The position numbers and the translations under genes were made by a program. Positions 54,717-63,659 of a stretch of DNA of 64,000 bases are shown one piece after another. The stretch covers positions 1-64,000 of the forward strand of contig JAIORV010000066.1 in assembly GCA_021107945.1 (NCBI GenBank). Direction: 5' to 3'. Source of the stretch: Vulcanimicrobiota bacterium. GTDB lineage: Bacteria > Vulcanimicrobiota > JAJTBE01. Under the pieces are notes generated by a model that was given only the letters and a program-made list of their open reading frames with translations, searched no databases and was not told the DNA's origin. Position 1 is the first letter of the stretch, and each line of letters opens with the position of its first letter.

Positions 54717-55710
54717 AAAATCAATTTATTATTCAATAATCGTAATACTCATGTTTACCCTGTGTTTCGGTTGTTCCCCGAAAGAAGAAGCTACATCGAA
54801 TAATTCTGAAAAAATTGAAACAGGACATTCTTTAACTCCGGAAGAACCCGTCGTTGGTGAAGATGATAAATCCACGGGAGAATATATAAAAGAGATAGAC
54901 AAACTTATTACCGACAATAAATTCGATGAAGGGCTGAAAACGGCAAACGTTGCCATCAAAAAAGAGTCCGACCATTCAACTTTGTATATGCAAAAGGGTA
55001 TATGTCTTTATTATAAATATGAGTATGAAGACGCTCTTGAATCTTTCAATAAATCGTTATCAATTGAAAAAGGTGCAAGGGAAAATTATGTTCACCGGGG
55101 ACAGACTTATTTAAAAATGGGACGATATGACGAAGCGATAGAGGATTTCAATCGCATAATCAAGATTGTAAGGGAGTTCTTCCCACTTTATAACAGCCGG
55201 GGAATAGCATATATTGCAAAGGGAAATCTCGATAAGGGTTTGGCTGATTTTAATAAAGCGGTGGAAATTGAGCCCGATTATGAGACTCCTTACGAGAACC
55301 GTGGCATGGCGTTTGCAATAAAGGGAGATTATAAAAAAGCGATAAAGGATCTTGATAAATCCCTGGAAATCAATCCTCAATTTGCCCGTGGTTATACAAC
55401 AAAGGGTATTATTTATATTCTGAAGAGAGATTATGAAAAAGGAATTGAAAACCTGAATAAAGCGCTGGAATTGAATCCGACTGATGCAGATACTTATTAT
55501 GCAAGGGGATATGCATATTTGAAAACAGGAAAGAAAGAGAAGGCAAAAATAGACTTTAAAAAGGGGCGCAAGTCCGATACTAACGGGGAAAGCTTGAGAT
55601 TTATCAAGGTATTGGCCAAGAATTATCCTGATACGGATATAGGTAAGATGGCCGGGGTCCAGGCAAAACAGATTATAAATGTTGAAAAAACTGCTCGTTT
55701 GAATAAGTGA
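54709..55710 (+). CDS. TPR lipoprotein
   Basis: TTG 54709 overlaps the mpl stop by 8 bases, with AGAGGG at 54696-54701 as site; the reading from 54625 lies inside mpl. Signal peptide with lipobox LCFGC, Cys near residue 21, then an acidic/Ser linker. About seven tetratricopeptide repeats follow (LYMQKGICLYYKYEYEDALE, YVHRGQTYLKMGRYDEAIED, GYTTKGIIYILKRDYEKGIE). Outer-membrane or surface scaffold of the NlpI type. Coupling to mpl suggests a role in peptidoglycan recycling or synthesis complexes, by context only. Confidence 0.85.
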   Translation: MYRKSIYYSIIVILMFTLCFGCSPKEEATSNNSEKIETGHSLTPEEPVVGEDDKSTGEYIKEIDKLITDNKFDEGLKTANVAIKKESDHSTLYMQKGICLYYKYEYEDALESFNKSLSIEKGARENYVHRGQTYLKMGRYDEAIEDFNRIIKIVREFFPLYNSRGIAYIAKGNLDKGLADFNKAVEIEPDYETPYENRGMAFAIKGDYKKAIKDLDKSLEINPQFARGYTTKGIIYILKRDYEKGIENLNKALELNPTDADTYYARGYAYLKTGKKEKAKIDFKKGRKSDTNGESLRFIKVLAKNYPDTDIGKMAGVQAKQIINVEKTARLNK

Positions 55711-55742
55711 TATAGTTTCTAACGAAGGACGGATCTGTTTTT

Positions 55743-55808
55743 TGCCACAGAAGTCACAGAGCTTTCATTCCGGTTATCCTCTGCGGTTTCCGCGATCTCT
55801 GCGGTAAA
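55743..55808. repeat. CTCTGCG-family element, both arms
   Basis: TGCCACAGAAGTCACAGAG on the left; CCTCTGCGG, TTTCCGCGAT and CTCTGCGGT on the right. Confidence 0.65.
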
Positions 55809-55847
55809 AAACCACATACCCGATATTTCGTTTCCCAAATGGCGAGC

Positions 55848-56156
55848 TTATTTTTTCGTAATTGAATAAGAGTTCCCCGACTTCCTGATAACTACCTTAT
55901 CACCACTTTGAAATGTACCCTGGCAAAGCTTCTTGTTATCCTTTGATTTCACGATTATTGTTGTTTCGCCGCTTCCACCGCATTGGGATGTCGTGCTGGA
56001 GTTTATGGAAGTGTGGGTTGTGCTGTTGCTGGATCTCACTTCCAGCTTGAGATATTCACCCGTTTTGTTGGTAACCGTTACCGATGCGAACGCCGGGAGA
56101 GAGACAATAAAGACCGCCAGGCAGACAACAGCAGCTATCAAGGCAAATTTTTTCAT
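55848..56156 (-). CDS. Small secreted protein, 102 aa
   Basis: Signal peptide 1-24 (KKFALIAAVVCLAVFIVSLPAF core, ends AFA). The mature 78 residues are Ser/Thr/Lys-rich with alternating beta text (SVTVTNKTGEYLKLEV, TTIIVKSK, KVVIRKSG) and two Cys in CGGSGE and LCQG that could form one disulfide. Family unknown. AGGGAGGTATTTTC lies before the ATG. Monocistronic, flanked by CTCTGCG-family elements on both sides. Confidence 0.7.
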   Translation of the reverse strand: MKKFALIAAVVCLAVFIVSLPAFASVTVTNKTGEYLKLEVRSSNSTTHTSINSSTTSQCGGSGETTIIVKSKDNKKLCQGTFQSGDKVVIRKSGNSYSITKK

Positions 56157-56286
56157 CGAAAATACCTCCCTGTTTATTTTATTGTCGAAGTATTATCATA
56201 GTTATCATGGAACTTCCCGTTCCTTTTTGTTATCGTTGTCCTGTCATCAAGATATCAATTACTGTCATTAAAAAGATTGTAATTGA

Positions 56287-56344
56287 CTATTCACCACAAA
56301 GAATTTAAAAAATCTTTGCGTTCTTTGCTTCTTTGCGGTTAATT
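56287..56344. repeat. CTTTGCG-type element, both arms
   Basis: ACTATTCACCACAAAGAAT on the left; CTTTGCGTT, CTTTGCTT and CTTTGCGGTTAAT on the right. Same ends as the CTCTGCG family but AAAG/CTTT arms, a matched change on both sides. Confidence 0.65.
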
Positions 56345-56389
56345 TTTATCATCAAAATCTTTCCAACATAATATAGCGAAGAGCCTTTC

Positions 56390-57547
56390 TTATTTAATAA
56401 CGCCCCAGACAGGATTACCGGCATGTTTTCTTAATCTTTCGTTTTTTCCCTCTCCTGCTATCCATATATCGGAACGCTTGATTTGTGAGAATTTTATTTT
56501 CACTTTCTCATAAACAAAATATTTTCCGTCGGGAGACCATTGGAGATTCATATTCTTTTTGAAAATAACTCTTTTACCCATGTCGTTTGTCAGCTTTTTG
56601 GCCTCACCTGTGCTCCCCTCAAATAGGTATAACTCTCCATTCCCCATGTCATCGCCGAATTTCTTGGGGCAGAAAAATACTATCTTGGATAGATCTTTGT
56701 TGTATGTAACAAGATATGCGTTTTTCTTGTTCTCGATGATCTGTTTTTGCTCGCCGCTCTGGGGGTCGAAAAGAAAAATTCCCTGATCTTTCTCCGACTG
56801 ATCCAGATTGTAATAAAGAAGGCCGTTTTTATTGTAAGCGACTACGAAGATATTCTTGAATGGCAGTTTAATCTTCTGTCTCCTACGTTTTACTATATCA
56901 AAGGCATATATCACATCGAACATGGAATAAAGCACTGTCGGGTTCTTGGAATCCCAACCAATAATGTTTTTCCTGATTCCCTGAAATACAAACTGCTTTT
57001 TCTTATTGCCCACCCGGGCGGCATATATTTTACTTTTGTCCTTACTCTCACCGGGCTTGCAGGTTGTCCATGCCCAGTATTTACCGGCTCTTGAAAGAAA
57101 GGGATTCTCATACAGGGTCTTGAGACTCTCTATCTTGTTATTCTCCGGGGTCATCCTGAAATATTCATAACATCCGTCTTTCCTGAGCTTTCGAAAAATA
57201 AAGCTATTGAGATCGGAAATCCAACTGTAAAGATCAACCTTATCTTCCTTTTCGCCCTCATAAACAAGCTTTTCTTCCATGCTATTCATATCAATCATAT
57301 AAATCTTGTTATTTAATGGATAGAATACTTTCTCTCCTGTGGATGAAAAAAGCGCGTTCGATGAAGCTCCTTTCTCGGAAATGACTTTCTCCCCGGCATG
57401 ATCAGGTTGAATCATCCACAACTTGCCTTTTTTCTCGAATAAAATGTTCCCCGGTGCATCAACAGCAAGGGATTTTCCAATTACAAGAAAAACAAATGTG
57501 AAAATTGACAGGCATAATATGAAATATAATCTTTTTTTCCTGAACAT
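56390..57547 (-). CDS. Exported TolB-like beta-propeller protein
   Basis: ATG 57547 follows GGGAGG, 6 bases upstream; the reading from 57634 adds 29 residues without a site. Signal peptide with core YFILCLSIFTFVFLVIG, ending SLAVDAP. The rest is a series of six or seven beta blades (KLWMIQPDHAGEKVI, GEKVFYPLNNKIYMID, SKIVFFCPKK, ELYLFEGSTGEAKKL, LQWSPDGKYFVYEK), the WSPDGK-x-x-x-Y form typical of TolB/DPP-type propellers. No enzyme domain follows. Probably periplasmic binding or sensing; partner unknown. Confidence 0.82.
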   Translation of the reverse strand: MFRKKRLYFILCLSIFTFVFLVIGKSLAVDAPGNILFEKKGKLWMIQPDHAGEKVISEKGASSNALFSSTGEKVFYPLNNKIYMIDMNSMEEKLVYEGEKEDKVDLYSWISDLNSFIFRKLRKDGCYEYFRMTPENNKIESLKTLYENPFLSRAGKYWAWTTCKPGESKDKSKIYAARVGNKKKQFVFQGIRKNIIGWDSKNPTVLYSMFDVIYAFDIVKRRRQKIKLPFKNIFVVAYNKNGLLYYNLDQSEKDQGIFLFDPQSGEQKQIIENKKNAYLVTYNKDLSKIVFFCPKKFGDDMGNGELYLFEGSTGEAKKLTNDMGKRVIFKKNMNLQWSPDGKYFVYEKVKIKFSQIKRSDIWIAGEGKNERLRKHAGNPVWGVIK

Positions 57548-57954
57548 TCTATTCCTCCCAAGAAATATGTTTAATCCTTCTCTGAAAGTTCCTTCAAGTA
57601 TGATTTTACCGAAAAATAATAAATTCCCCGCCATAGCCGCGCACCTGAGATACTTTGAACTCAGATGACATGTGGGAACTCCTCTATCCCGGAGTAAATC
57701 AGGATTCCCCCATTCCAGGAATTTTAATTTAAACGGATTAAATTAAAATCCCCGGGGAGGCTTTCAACACATTACCCGGAGTAATGTTCCCTTTTTTTGG
57801 GGTTAGCTCAAAATTTCTTACATGGCTTCTCACGAACCTGGCAGGGAATATTCACATTTACTATAATATCATAAAATCAGTCGTTTTGCAAGATACATGA
57901 TTTGGTATAGGATAATCCTATATTCTTTAATAATAATAAATGGACGTGTAAAAT
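57548..57954. other. Intergenic region with hairpins
   Basis: No gene. Seen: an AT inverted repeat (ATTTTAATTTAA at 57721 and TTAAATTAAAAT to 57749), and CATTACCCGGAGTAATG (57770-57786) followed by TTCCCTTTTTTT, which could end transcription. The divergent propeller gene and ftsE should have promoters here; no confident pair of boxes was assigned. Confidence 0.5.
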
Positions 57955-58653
57955 ATGTCAATGATTGAATTTTCTGAAGTAAGCTTCTCGTATCCAAATG
58001 AAACAAAAGCACTCCAGGATATTAACCTGTTTATAGACAAAGGTGAATTTGTTTTTATTACAGGAAGCACAGGATCCGGAAAATCAACTCTTTTAAAGCT
58101 TTTATACAGGGAGAATCTTCCCCAAAAAGGCGAGATCTATATCAACAATCACGATATCACGGAGATTCCCCGTTATAAGATTCCATTCTTAAGAAGAAAG
58201 TTGGGTGTTATTTTCCAGGACTTCAAGCTCCTTGATTATAAATCGGTTGGAGAGAATGTATCTTTTGCCCTTGAAGTAACAGGACATCCTCTGGATAAGA
58301 TTCCCGAGAGAGTGGACATGGTCCTTGAAGTTGTTGGAATGAAAGACAAAAAGGATCGATTGCCCGAGGAAATATCCGGTGGTGAAAAACAACTGACATC
58401 CATAGCCAGGGCGATCATTCACAATCCGCAGATTCTGATTGCCGACGAGCCTACAGGGAACCTTGACCCCACAACTGCGGAGAATATCATCGGAGCATTG
58501 GATTATATCAACTCCAGGGGTACTACAGTTATTGTGGCAACTCACAACGAGACACTTGTCAAGAAATTTATGAAAAGAGTGATCGCTCTGGAAGAGGGAA
58601 AGATCGTCTCTGACAAGGGACAGGCGCATAAGATACCGGAGCTTGTGGATTAA
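57955..58653 (+). CDS. ftsE: Cell-division ABC ATPase FtsE
   Basis: ABC-type ATPase that with FtsX controls peptidoglycan hydrolases at the division site. Seen: IEFSEVSFSYPNETKALQDI start, Walker A GSTGSGKSTLLKLL near residue 40, Q-loop GVIFQDFKLL, signature ISGGEKQ, Walker B ILIADEPTGNLDP and the H-loop ATHN. FQDFKLL and the EDGRI-like end fit FtsE better than other ABC ATPases. ATG 57955 has a weak GGACG site. The usual ftsX partner is absent: a terminator follows and then a convergent unrelated gene. Without FtsX nearby, an alternative is a related MacB/LolD-type ATPase. Confidence 0.85.
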   Translation: MSMIEFSEVSFSYPNETKALQDINLFIDKGEFVFITGSTGSGKSTLLKLLYRENLPQKGEIYINNHDITEIPRYKIPFLRRKLGVIFQDFKLLDYKSVGENVSFALEVTGHPLDKIPERVDMVLEVVGMKDKKDRLPEEISGGEKQLTSIARAIIHNPQILIADEPTGNLDPTTAENIIGALDYINSRGTTVIVATHNETLVKKFMKRVIALEEGKIVSDKGQAHKIPELVD

Positions 58654-58669
58654 AGAGAAGAAGAAAAAA

Positions 58670-58690
58670 CCCCCTCAAGAGAGGGGGCTT
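58670..58690. terminator. Bidirectional rho-independent terminator
   Basis: CCCCCTC (58670-58676), loop AAGA, GAGGGGG (58681-58687). The minus strand has a TTTTTT run and the plus strand CTTATTTAT, so it can serve both ftsE and the convergent Met/Gly-rich gene. Confidence 0.8.
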
Positions 58691-58722
58691 ATTTATATCA
58701 GTTAATTTAAGTCTTATAACAA

Positions 58723-59766
58723 TTAGATACGGAATTGGTTTCCACCCATAGCATTCATTCCGCCCATCGGATTCATTCCACCCATGGCGTTCATTCCACC
58801 CATCTGGTTTCCACCCATCTGGTTTCCACCCATCTGGTTCATTCCTGCGCCTGCCATCTGTAATGTGGATTGTACCATTTGCTCGGTTTGTGGTTTGAGC
58901 TTGGCTTTTTGCTGTTTGGCCATCATATAATCCTGCTGGAGCTTTCCAACGGGGCCGCCACCCATCATGCCGCCACCCATCTGGTTCATTCCGCCCATGG
59001 CACCCATTCCGCCCATCTGGTTCATTCCGCCCATCATGCCGCCCATCTGGTTCATTCCGCCCATCATGCCACCCATGGCGCCCATTCCGCCCATCATTCC
59101 ACCCATCGGATTCATTGCATTTCCCTGCATGGCATTCATTCCAGTTACTCCTGCACCGCCGCCACCCATTTTCATTGCGTTATGGACGGCCATACAATCC
59201 TGCGTAAGTATTTGATCCCAGTTGTTGTTTTGTTGTGGCATTTGTGCCTGCTGTGCCGGTTGTGCCGGTGCGGCTTCCTTGGGTCCCTCTTCTTTTTTCT
59301 CTTCGCCGGCACCTCCACAGCATCCGCCGCTTTCTTTGGCTCCTTCTGACGCCGCCGCTTCCTCGGCCTTCTTGGCCTCAAGCGCATCAAGCTTATCCTT
59401 GAGCTCCTCAATCTCACCTTTCAGATCGTCAATGGGATCTTTCTTTTCTTCTTCTTTGCCCTTTTCCGTTTCTTTGCCCTTTTCCGTTTCTTTGCCTTTT
59501 TCCGTTTCTTTGCCCTTTTCCGTTTCCTTGCCCTTCTCCGTTTCTTTGCCCTTTTCCGTTTCCTTGCCTTTTTTAGCTTCTTTAGCTTCTTTCGAAATAT
59601 TCACCTTGTCCTTGGTGTCGGTTTTTGCATCTTTGGTCTTCGCCGTCTTGGTAGTAGCCTTAGAAGTCTTCGGCTTCTTTGCGGAAGAACTCTTCCTTGA
59701 AGCGGAAGACCTCTTTGCACTGCTTGATTTCTTCGAACCGCTTACTTTTCCAACTTTTTTTGCCAT
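58723..59766 (-). CDS. Met/Gly-rich protein with basic and charged N-terminal half
   Basis: No family recognised. ATG 59766 is preferred over GTG 59778 because GGAG overlaps the GTG but lies 11 bases before the ATG. Order: residues 1-50 Lys/Ser/Ala/Thr-rich, like histone H1 tails; 60-105 six or seven KGKETE units (18-bp repeat, about 59455-59580); 110-140 an acidic coiled coil (DDLKGEIEELKDKLDALEA); GGCCGGAGEE with a Cys pair; a Pro/Gln linker; QDCMAVHNAMKMGGGG; then to the end GGMMGGMNQMGG-type repeats broken by one helical block (KLQQDYMMAKQQKAKLKPQ). No signal peptide. The C-terminal half matches the composition of the 5961-6713 protein, and both have phased TTAACA arrays upstream. May bind nucleic acid through the N-terminus; function unknown. 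Confidence 0.8.
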   Translation of the reverse strand: MAKKVGKVSGSKKSSSAKRSSASRKSSSAKKPKTSKATTKTAKTKDAKTDTKDKVNISKEAKEAKKGKETEKGKETEKGKETEKGKETEKGKETEKGKETEKGKEEEKKDPIDDLKGEIEELKDKLDALEAKKAEEAAASEGAKESGGCCGGAGEEKKEEGPKEAAPAQPAQQAQMPQQNNNWDQILTQDCMAVHNAMKMGGGGAGVTGMNAMQGNAMNPMGGMMGGMGAMGGMMGGMNQMGGMMGGMNQMGGMGAMGGMNQMGGGMMGGGPVGKLQQDYMMAKQQKAKLKPQTEQMVQSTLQMAGAGMNQMGGNQMGGNQMGGMNAMGGMNPMGGMNAMGGNQFRI

Positions 59767-59876
59767 AATATTTGACACTCCTTTTTGAGATTTATTATAA
59801 AATTCTTACTTGAGAAAATCCTGCTTTGGGACCCCCCTTTTCAATGGAGAGACAACCTGCTCTCCTTCTTGTCATA

Positions 59877-59903
59877 ATTATATCATGGCTTCTTTCATAT
59901 CAA
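59877..59903 (-). promoter_or_regulatory. Likely promoter of the second Met/Gly-rich gene
   Basis: Minus strand: TATAAT (plus 59877-59882) with TTGATA (plus 59898-59903) 15 bp upstream, or TGTTGA at 17 bp. Perfect -10 and a usable -35, immediately downstream of the box array. Confidence 0.6.
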
Positions 59904-59915
59904 CAATAGTAGAAA

Positions 59916-59963
59916 TGTAAACAGTTGTAAAAGAATGTTAACTAAATGTTAATTAATTGTTAA
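59916..59963 (-). promoter_or_regulatory. Array of five phased TTAACA-type boxes
   Basis: Minus-strand hexamers: TTAACA at 59958-59963, 59947-59952 (ATTAAC context) and 59936-59941, then TTACAA at 59925-59930 and TTTACA at 59916-59921. The conserved G/C step repeats at 59959, 59948, 59937, 59927 and 59917, that is every 10-11 bp. Same orientation and same place relative to the promoter as the array at 5819-5866, though the genes are 53 kb apart and in opposite directions. Probable operator of an OmpR/PhoB-type regulator. Confidence 0.65.
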
Positions 59964-59985
59964 ATTTCGTTTACATTTACTATGT

Positions 59986-60110
59986 GTAACTATTCACCGC
60001 AGGGATTATTAAAAAATGGATAATCCCAATAAAATCCCTGCGCTCTATTGGTAATGCAAGACAAAAAACACCCTAAACTTGTTTCAGGGTGCTCTATGTG
60101 GTAAAAAACC
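59986..60110. repeat. CTCTGCG-family element, both arms, with insert
   Basis: GTAACTATTCACCGCAGGGA at the left; AAATCCCTGCGCTCTATTGG in the middle pairs with it; CACCCTAAACTTGTTTCAGGGTG is an inserted hairpin; CTCTATGTGGTAAAA closes it. No gene is seen between 59779 and 60131. Confidence 0.6.
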
Positions 60111-60131
60111 ATAGGGGTTGAACAGTAACTA

Positions 60132-60803
60132 TTATGGATTAAACAGCAATCCCTTTTTAAATTTACGCTTGATCAACTCCTTGTGAATAATATCAAGGAC
60201 GATCTTATGAAGCTCCTGCACTCCCAGGTTACCGTCAAGAATTCTTACACGGATTGGCTCTTCCCTGGATACATAATGGTAGCCTTCTCTAACCCGTTCG
60301 AAAAACTCCAGATTTTCTTTCTCTATTCTATCTGCCGGTATTTCCAATTCTTGCAATCGGTTTGAAACTCTTGAGAGACCTTTTGCCGGTTCAACGTCAA
60401 CAAAAAAGGTTATGTCCGGGCGGACATTCCAGGACGCGGTCGAATTTGTCTCATAAACAAGATTGAGAGGCAATCCACGGCCAAAGCTTTGATATGCAAT
60501 AGACGCGTCGGAATAACGGTCGCATATTACAATCTTCCCTTCTTCAAGAGAAGGTCTTATTATGCATTCCACATGTTGCGCTCTGGATGCGGAGAAAAGG
60601 AAAAGCTCCGCCAGTGGAGTCATATCATTATACTGGGTGTTAGTCAGAATATTTTTTATCATATTACCCAAGGGTGTTCCTCCGGGCTCTGATGTGAGAA
60701 GGCAGGGGAAACCTTCAGCGGTTAATGCTTCGCAAAGAATTCTCGATTGAGTTGTCTTTCCTGCTCCCTCTATTCCTTCAAATGTAATAAAAACTCCATC
60801 CAT
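60132..60803 (-). CDS. tmk: Thymidylate kinase
   Basis: Phosphorylates dTMP to dTDP for DNA synthesis. Seen: FITFEGIEGAGKTTQ (P-loop) at residues 5-19, TSEPGGTPLG, LFLFSASRAQHVE, VICDRYSDASIAYQ near 93-107 (DRY), GRGLPL, ITFFVDVEPAKGLSRV and a short LID region with the C-terminal HKIVLDII helix. 223 aa, normal length. AGGAGG-type text (GAGGTTCCTC on the minus strand reads GAGGAACC) precedes the ATG. No holB or other replication gene follows. Confidence 0.95.
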   Translation of the reverse strand: MDGVFITFEGIEGAGKTTQSRILCEALTAEGFPCLLTSEPGGTPLGNMIKNILTNTQYNDMTPLAELFLFSASRAQHVECIIRPSLEEGKIVICDRYSDASIAYQSFGRGLPLNLVYETNSTASWNVRPDITFFVDVEPAKGLSRVSNRLQELEIPADRIEKENLEFFERVREGYHYVSREEPIRVRILDGNLGVQELHKIVLDIIHKELIKRKFKKGLLFNP

Positions 60804-60908
60804 GAGGAACCTCCTGATTTCTTGATTAAATTTGTGCTCATTAAATTAGCCATGAATTGAGATTTTACCTTCAATTCATCAGATCAAATTTGTTTGTTGT
60901 ATTCAAGG

Positions 60909-62471
60909 TTAATTATCCTGGAATATCATCAATCTCCTGTCAGGTTCCTTCCCCAGACTGCATGACTGAAGGTTGCACCTACTGATAAGTTTGTGTTGAA
61001 GCCTTCTAATATATGAATTTTGAGGAGATAACTCCACCGAATCCGATGTGCTTAGAACCTTCATCGCGCCATCTTCCGCTTCTTTCATAGCCATTTTTTC
61101 GCCATCTTTTTCAGATACCTGGAAAAACTCGCGCAGGAAATTCTGAATCTGGGTTACAGTATTACTTCTCACGGTATATATGGGTGTGGTTGTTCCGGCC
61201 ATCTCCCGGAGTTTTTTCGTACCCTTATGATTCTGACTTTTCAGGGTAAGAATAGCATCCGCATCCTCCCACTTGCGTACAACCTGCGCCTTGACATCCA
61301 TTGCCAAGATTGCCTTCTCCATACGTTTCCTGCTGACAGCATACGGGAAGATATTTACAATTCTGCCTCTTCCCGGTATAGGCCTTCTTTTTGAAGACGG
61401 TAAAAAAGAATTTCCCTTACTTTCTTTCTTTTTATTTTTAGTTTGCTCCTCATATAGACTTGGCTCTTGAACCACCTTATACCCACATTCATCATCACGA
61501 ACTCTTATCTCCGGTCTTGGTGGACATACTCTGAGCATCATATCAACAACATCCGCGACATCCCTGTGCAGAGCAAGCTTGTCTTTTTCCTGGATTTCTA
61601 TCAGGATATCAAATGTGGGAGGAGCTTTTCTCTCGAGCACTGTCTTCTTGGTTTTGCGCCTTCTCGCCTCCTCGTCGCTGAGTGTCACCGCCTGGATTCC
61701 ACCAACGAGGTCTGAGAGCGTCGGATTCATCAGGAGATTCTCAAGGGCATTTCCATGCGCCGTCGCTATCAACTGTACTCCTCTCTCTGCTATCGTCCTC
61801 GCCGCGTAGGTCTCTTTTTCCGTTCCGATTTCATCTACAACGATAACCTCAGGCATGTGATTCTCCACAGCTTCAATCATCACCTCATGCTGAAGTTCAG
61901 GTGTTGGAACCTGCATTCTCCTTGCAAGACCGATTCCCGGGTGGGGTATATCGCCATCTCCCGCTATTTCATTGGAAGTGTCAACTATTACTACTCTCTT
62001 TTCAAAATCGTCCGCAAGCACCCTGGCCATTTCACGAAGCATTGTGGTTTTCCCAACGCCGGGACGCCCCAACATGAGTATCGACTCACCTCCGTCAAGA
62101 AGATCGCTTATAAGGGCAATCGTGCCATAAACAGCCCTTCCCACCCGCAGGGTAAGTCCTATAACATCGTTTGTACGATTTCGTATGGCGGAAATCCGGT
62201 GAAGGGTTCTCTCAATACCTGCCCTGTTGTCTTTGCCGAATTTTCCAACCCTTTTAACCACATGATTTATTTCTTCTCTTGTTAAAAAATCTTCTTTCAA
62301 ATATGAAAAATGATCCGGAAACCTCGCCTCGGGCTTTCTACCAAGATCCATTACTATTTCAATAAGGTCATTTAACCTTTCCATTTTCCTCAAAGAATCC
62401 TGTAAGTCTTGAGGTAAAATCCGGAGTAACTCTTCCAGATTGTCCGTTATCTTTATTTCAGCCGGTGTCAC
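60909..62471 (-). CDS. SpoIIIAA/Ycf45-like AAA+ ATPase with R3H domain
   Basis: P-loop ATPase of the type found in cyanobacteria and plastids (Ycf45) and related to the sporulation ATPase SpoIIIAA. Seen: N-terminal segment with [32 protein letters not shown], Walker [14 protein letters not shown] near 133-145, [21 protein letters not shown], Walker [15 protein letters not shown] near 208, [14 protein letters not shown]. The C-terminal 60 residues form an R3H single-strand nucleic-acid-binding domain ([22 protein letters not shown]). 520 aa, usual length. ATP-driven nucleic acid binding is known of the fold; cellular role unclear. Confidence 0.9.
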   Translation of the reverse strand: MTPAEIKITDNLEELLRILPQDLQDSLRKMERLNDLIEIVMDLGRKPEARFPDHFSYLKEDFLTREEINHVVKRVGKFGKDNRAGIERTLHRISAIRNRTNDVIGLTLRVGRAVYGTIALISDLLDGGESILMLGRPGVGKTTMLREMARVLADDFEKRVVIVDTSNEIAGDGDIPHPGIGLARRMQVPTPELQHEVMIEAVENHMPEVIVVDEIGTEKETYAARTIAERGVQLIATAHGNALENLLMNPTLSDLVGGIQAVTLSDEEARRRKTKKTVLERKAPPTFDILIEIQEKDKLALHRDVADVVDMMLRVCPPRPEIRVRDDECGYKVVQEPSLYEEQTKNKKKESKGNSFLPSSKRRPIPGRGRIVNIFPYAVSRKRMEKAILAMDVKAQVVRKWEDADAILTLKSQNHKGTKKLREMAGTTTPIYTVRSNTVTQIQNFLREFFQVSEKDGEKMAMKEAEDGAMKVLSTSDSVELSPQNSYIRRLQHKLISRCNLQSCSLGKEPDRRLMIFQDN

Positions 62472-62747
62472 CTGTTTATCGCATCCTTTTTACTTATATT
62501 TCACTTCCCGATCACTTACATTATCTTTATATCATGTTGTAATGTCAAGCATTGATCAGGAAAAAAGGAAATTCTTTTAAGAAAATAAGGAATTTTACCC
62601 ATAAGGAAATAATAAAATGATAAAATTGAGAGTTTTACCCCTGAGGAAATTATGAAATAAGGAAAATGGAGGCCGGAAGCTGAAGGGCGGCGGAAAACCA
62701 CTAATTCGATAGTCTCAGAACGCAAAATGGAAAGCTGAAGCCTGTCA
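62472..62747. other. Intergenic region, purine-biased filler
   Basis: No gene. 62625-62745 contains repeats of GAGGAAATTATGAAATAAGG and GGAAAATGGA types similar to 51770-51975. One open frame on the minus strand here has no ribosome binding site or protein-like text. Confidence 0.5.
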
Positions 62748-63659
62748 TTATTCCCCGACTTCATCTTTCTTCGTCAACTGCTTAATAAATTCCTCGCCCC
62801 TTTCCTCTTCCAGGATTTCGACCATTGATCCCTTTATCTCTTCTTGCGTATGGAGGTTAATAATCAACTTCGAAAACTCATCCGCGCCCTCTTTTAGTTT
62901 GTCTATCGCCTTTTCGAGTGTTGACTCATCTTTACCGTCAAAATCACGGGCGATCTTGAATCCCTCCTCGACCAATTCCTCACCCTTCTTTTTATTCTCT
63001 TGTGTCACTTTTTCAAACCTGTTAACCTCTTCCTTTAAGGTTGACAGATTTATCTCACCTTTATAATATCTTTTGCCAAGATTTCCAATTACATTGGGCG
63101 CGTCTTCAAATGGGTTCATGGTCGCGGAGTAGTCATATTTCAACATCTCCATTATCTGGATGTATTCAAGCTCCGCTCGTTGGGTAAGGGTTCTGCCAAA
63201 ACGGATGTGGGACGGATCGGCGTCAACAGCGAAAAACCTTATCTCCTCAAGTCCTTTCATGAACATGAAATGTACATTCTCAAGAAGGGACAAAACCTGC
63301 TCCCTGTAGTCGTCAAGATCGGTCTGGATTTCTTCAACCCCCTGGTATATTGACTCAAATACGGAATCTGTATTTGATATCGCAGTTGCAATTCGCTGTT
63401 CGAATTCATCCGTTGTTATCTCCCCGGTCAATGCCTGATCAGTGAATTGAAAAAGTCCACCGACAATATCTCCCGGCCTTGGAATAAAAAAAGGCTCTTC
63501 TTCCTGGCTCTCCTGTTTTACCTCTTCTTTTCCCTCTTCTTCGGCTTTTTCCCTGAAAGATTGTTTCAGGTCAGGCACCTTTGCATTGCAGTGACTGCAA
63601 TACCTTGCGTTATAAGGAATGGAATTTTTACAGTATATACATACCCATTGTTGTTCCAT
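62748..63659 (-). CDS. Zinc-ribbon protein with long helical region
   Basis: N-terminal zinc ribbon: CIYCKNSIPYNARYCSHC at residues 7-24 (two CxxC knuckles). A Glu/Lys-rich linker follows, then about 250 residues of mostly helical, acidic text (EIQTDLDDYREQVLSLLENVHFMFM type; ATAISNTDSVFESIYQGVEE; VNRFEKVTQENKKKGEELVEE) likely to form a coiled-coil or helical bundle. No enzyme motif, membrane helix or signal peptide. Ribbon proteins of this layout often act as adaptors; family not recognised. Monocistronic, with GAGGAGAATGTTGAG before ATG 63659. Confidence 0.78.
   Translation of the reverse strand: MEQQWVCIYCKNSIPYNARYCSHCNAKVPDLKQSFREKAEEEGKEEVKQESQEEEPFFIPRPGDIVGGLFQFTDQALTGEITTDEFEQRIATAISNTDSVFESIYQGVEEIQTDLDDYREQVLSLLENVHFMFMKGLEEIRFFAVDADPSHIRFGRTLTQRAELEYIQIMEMLKYDYSATMNPFEDAPNVIGNLGKRYYKGEINLSTLKEEVNRFEKVTQENKKKGEELVEEGFKIARDFDGKDESTLEKAIDKLKEGADEFSKLIINLHTQEEIKGSMVEILEEERGEEFIKQLTKKDEVGE

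Noticed and set aside
58870-59788. Plus-strand open frames opposite the second Met/Gly-rich gene
   Set aside because: They mirror the repeat codons (PPI, HSA, SLPFSV runs); promoter, ribosome binding site and terminator all fit the minus-strand gene.
62516-62764. 82-aa minus-strand open frame
   Set aside because: It lies in purine-biased filler, has no ribosome binding site and overlaps the end of the zinc-ribbon gene.
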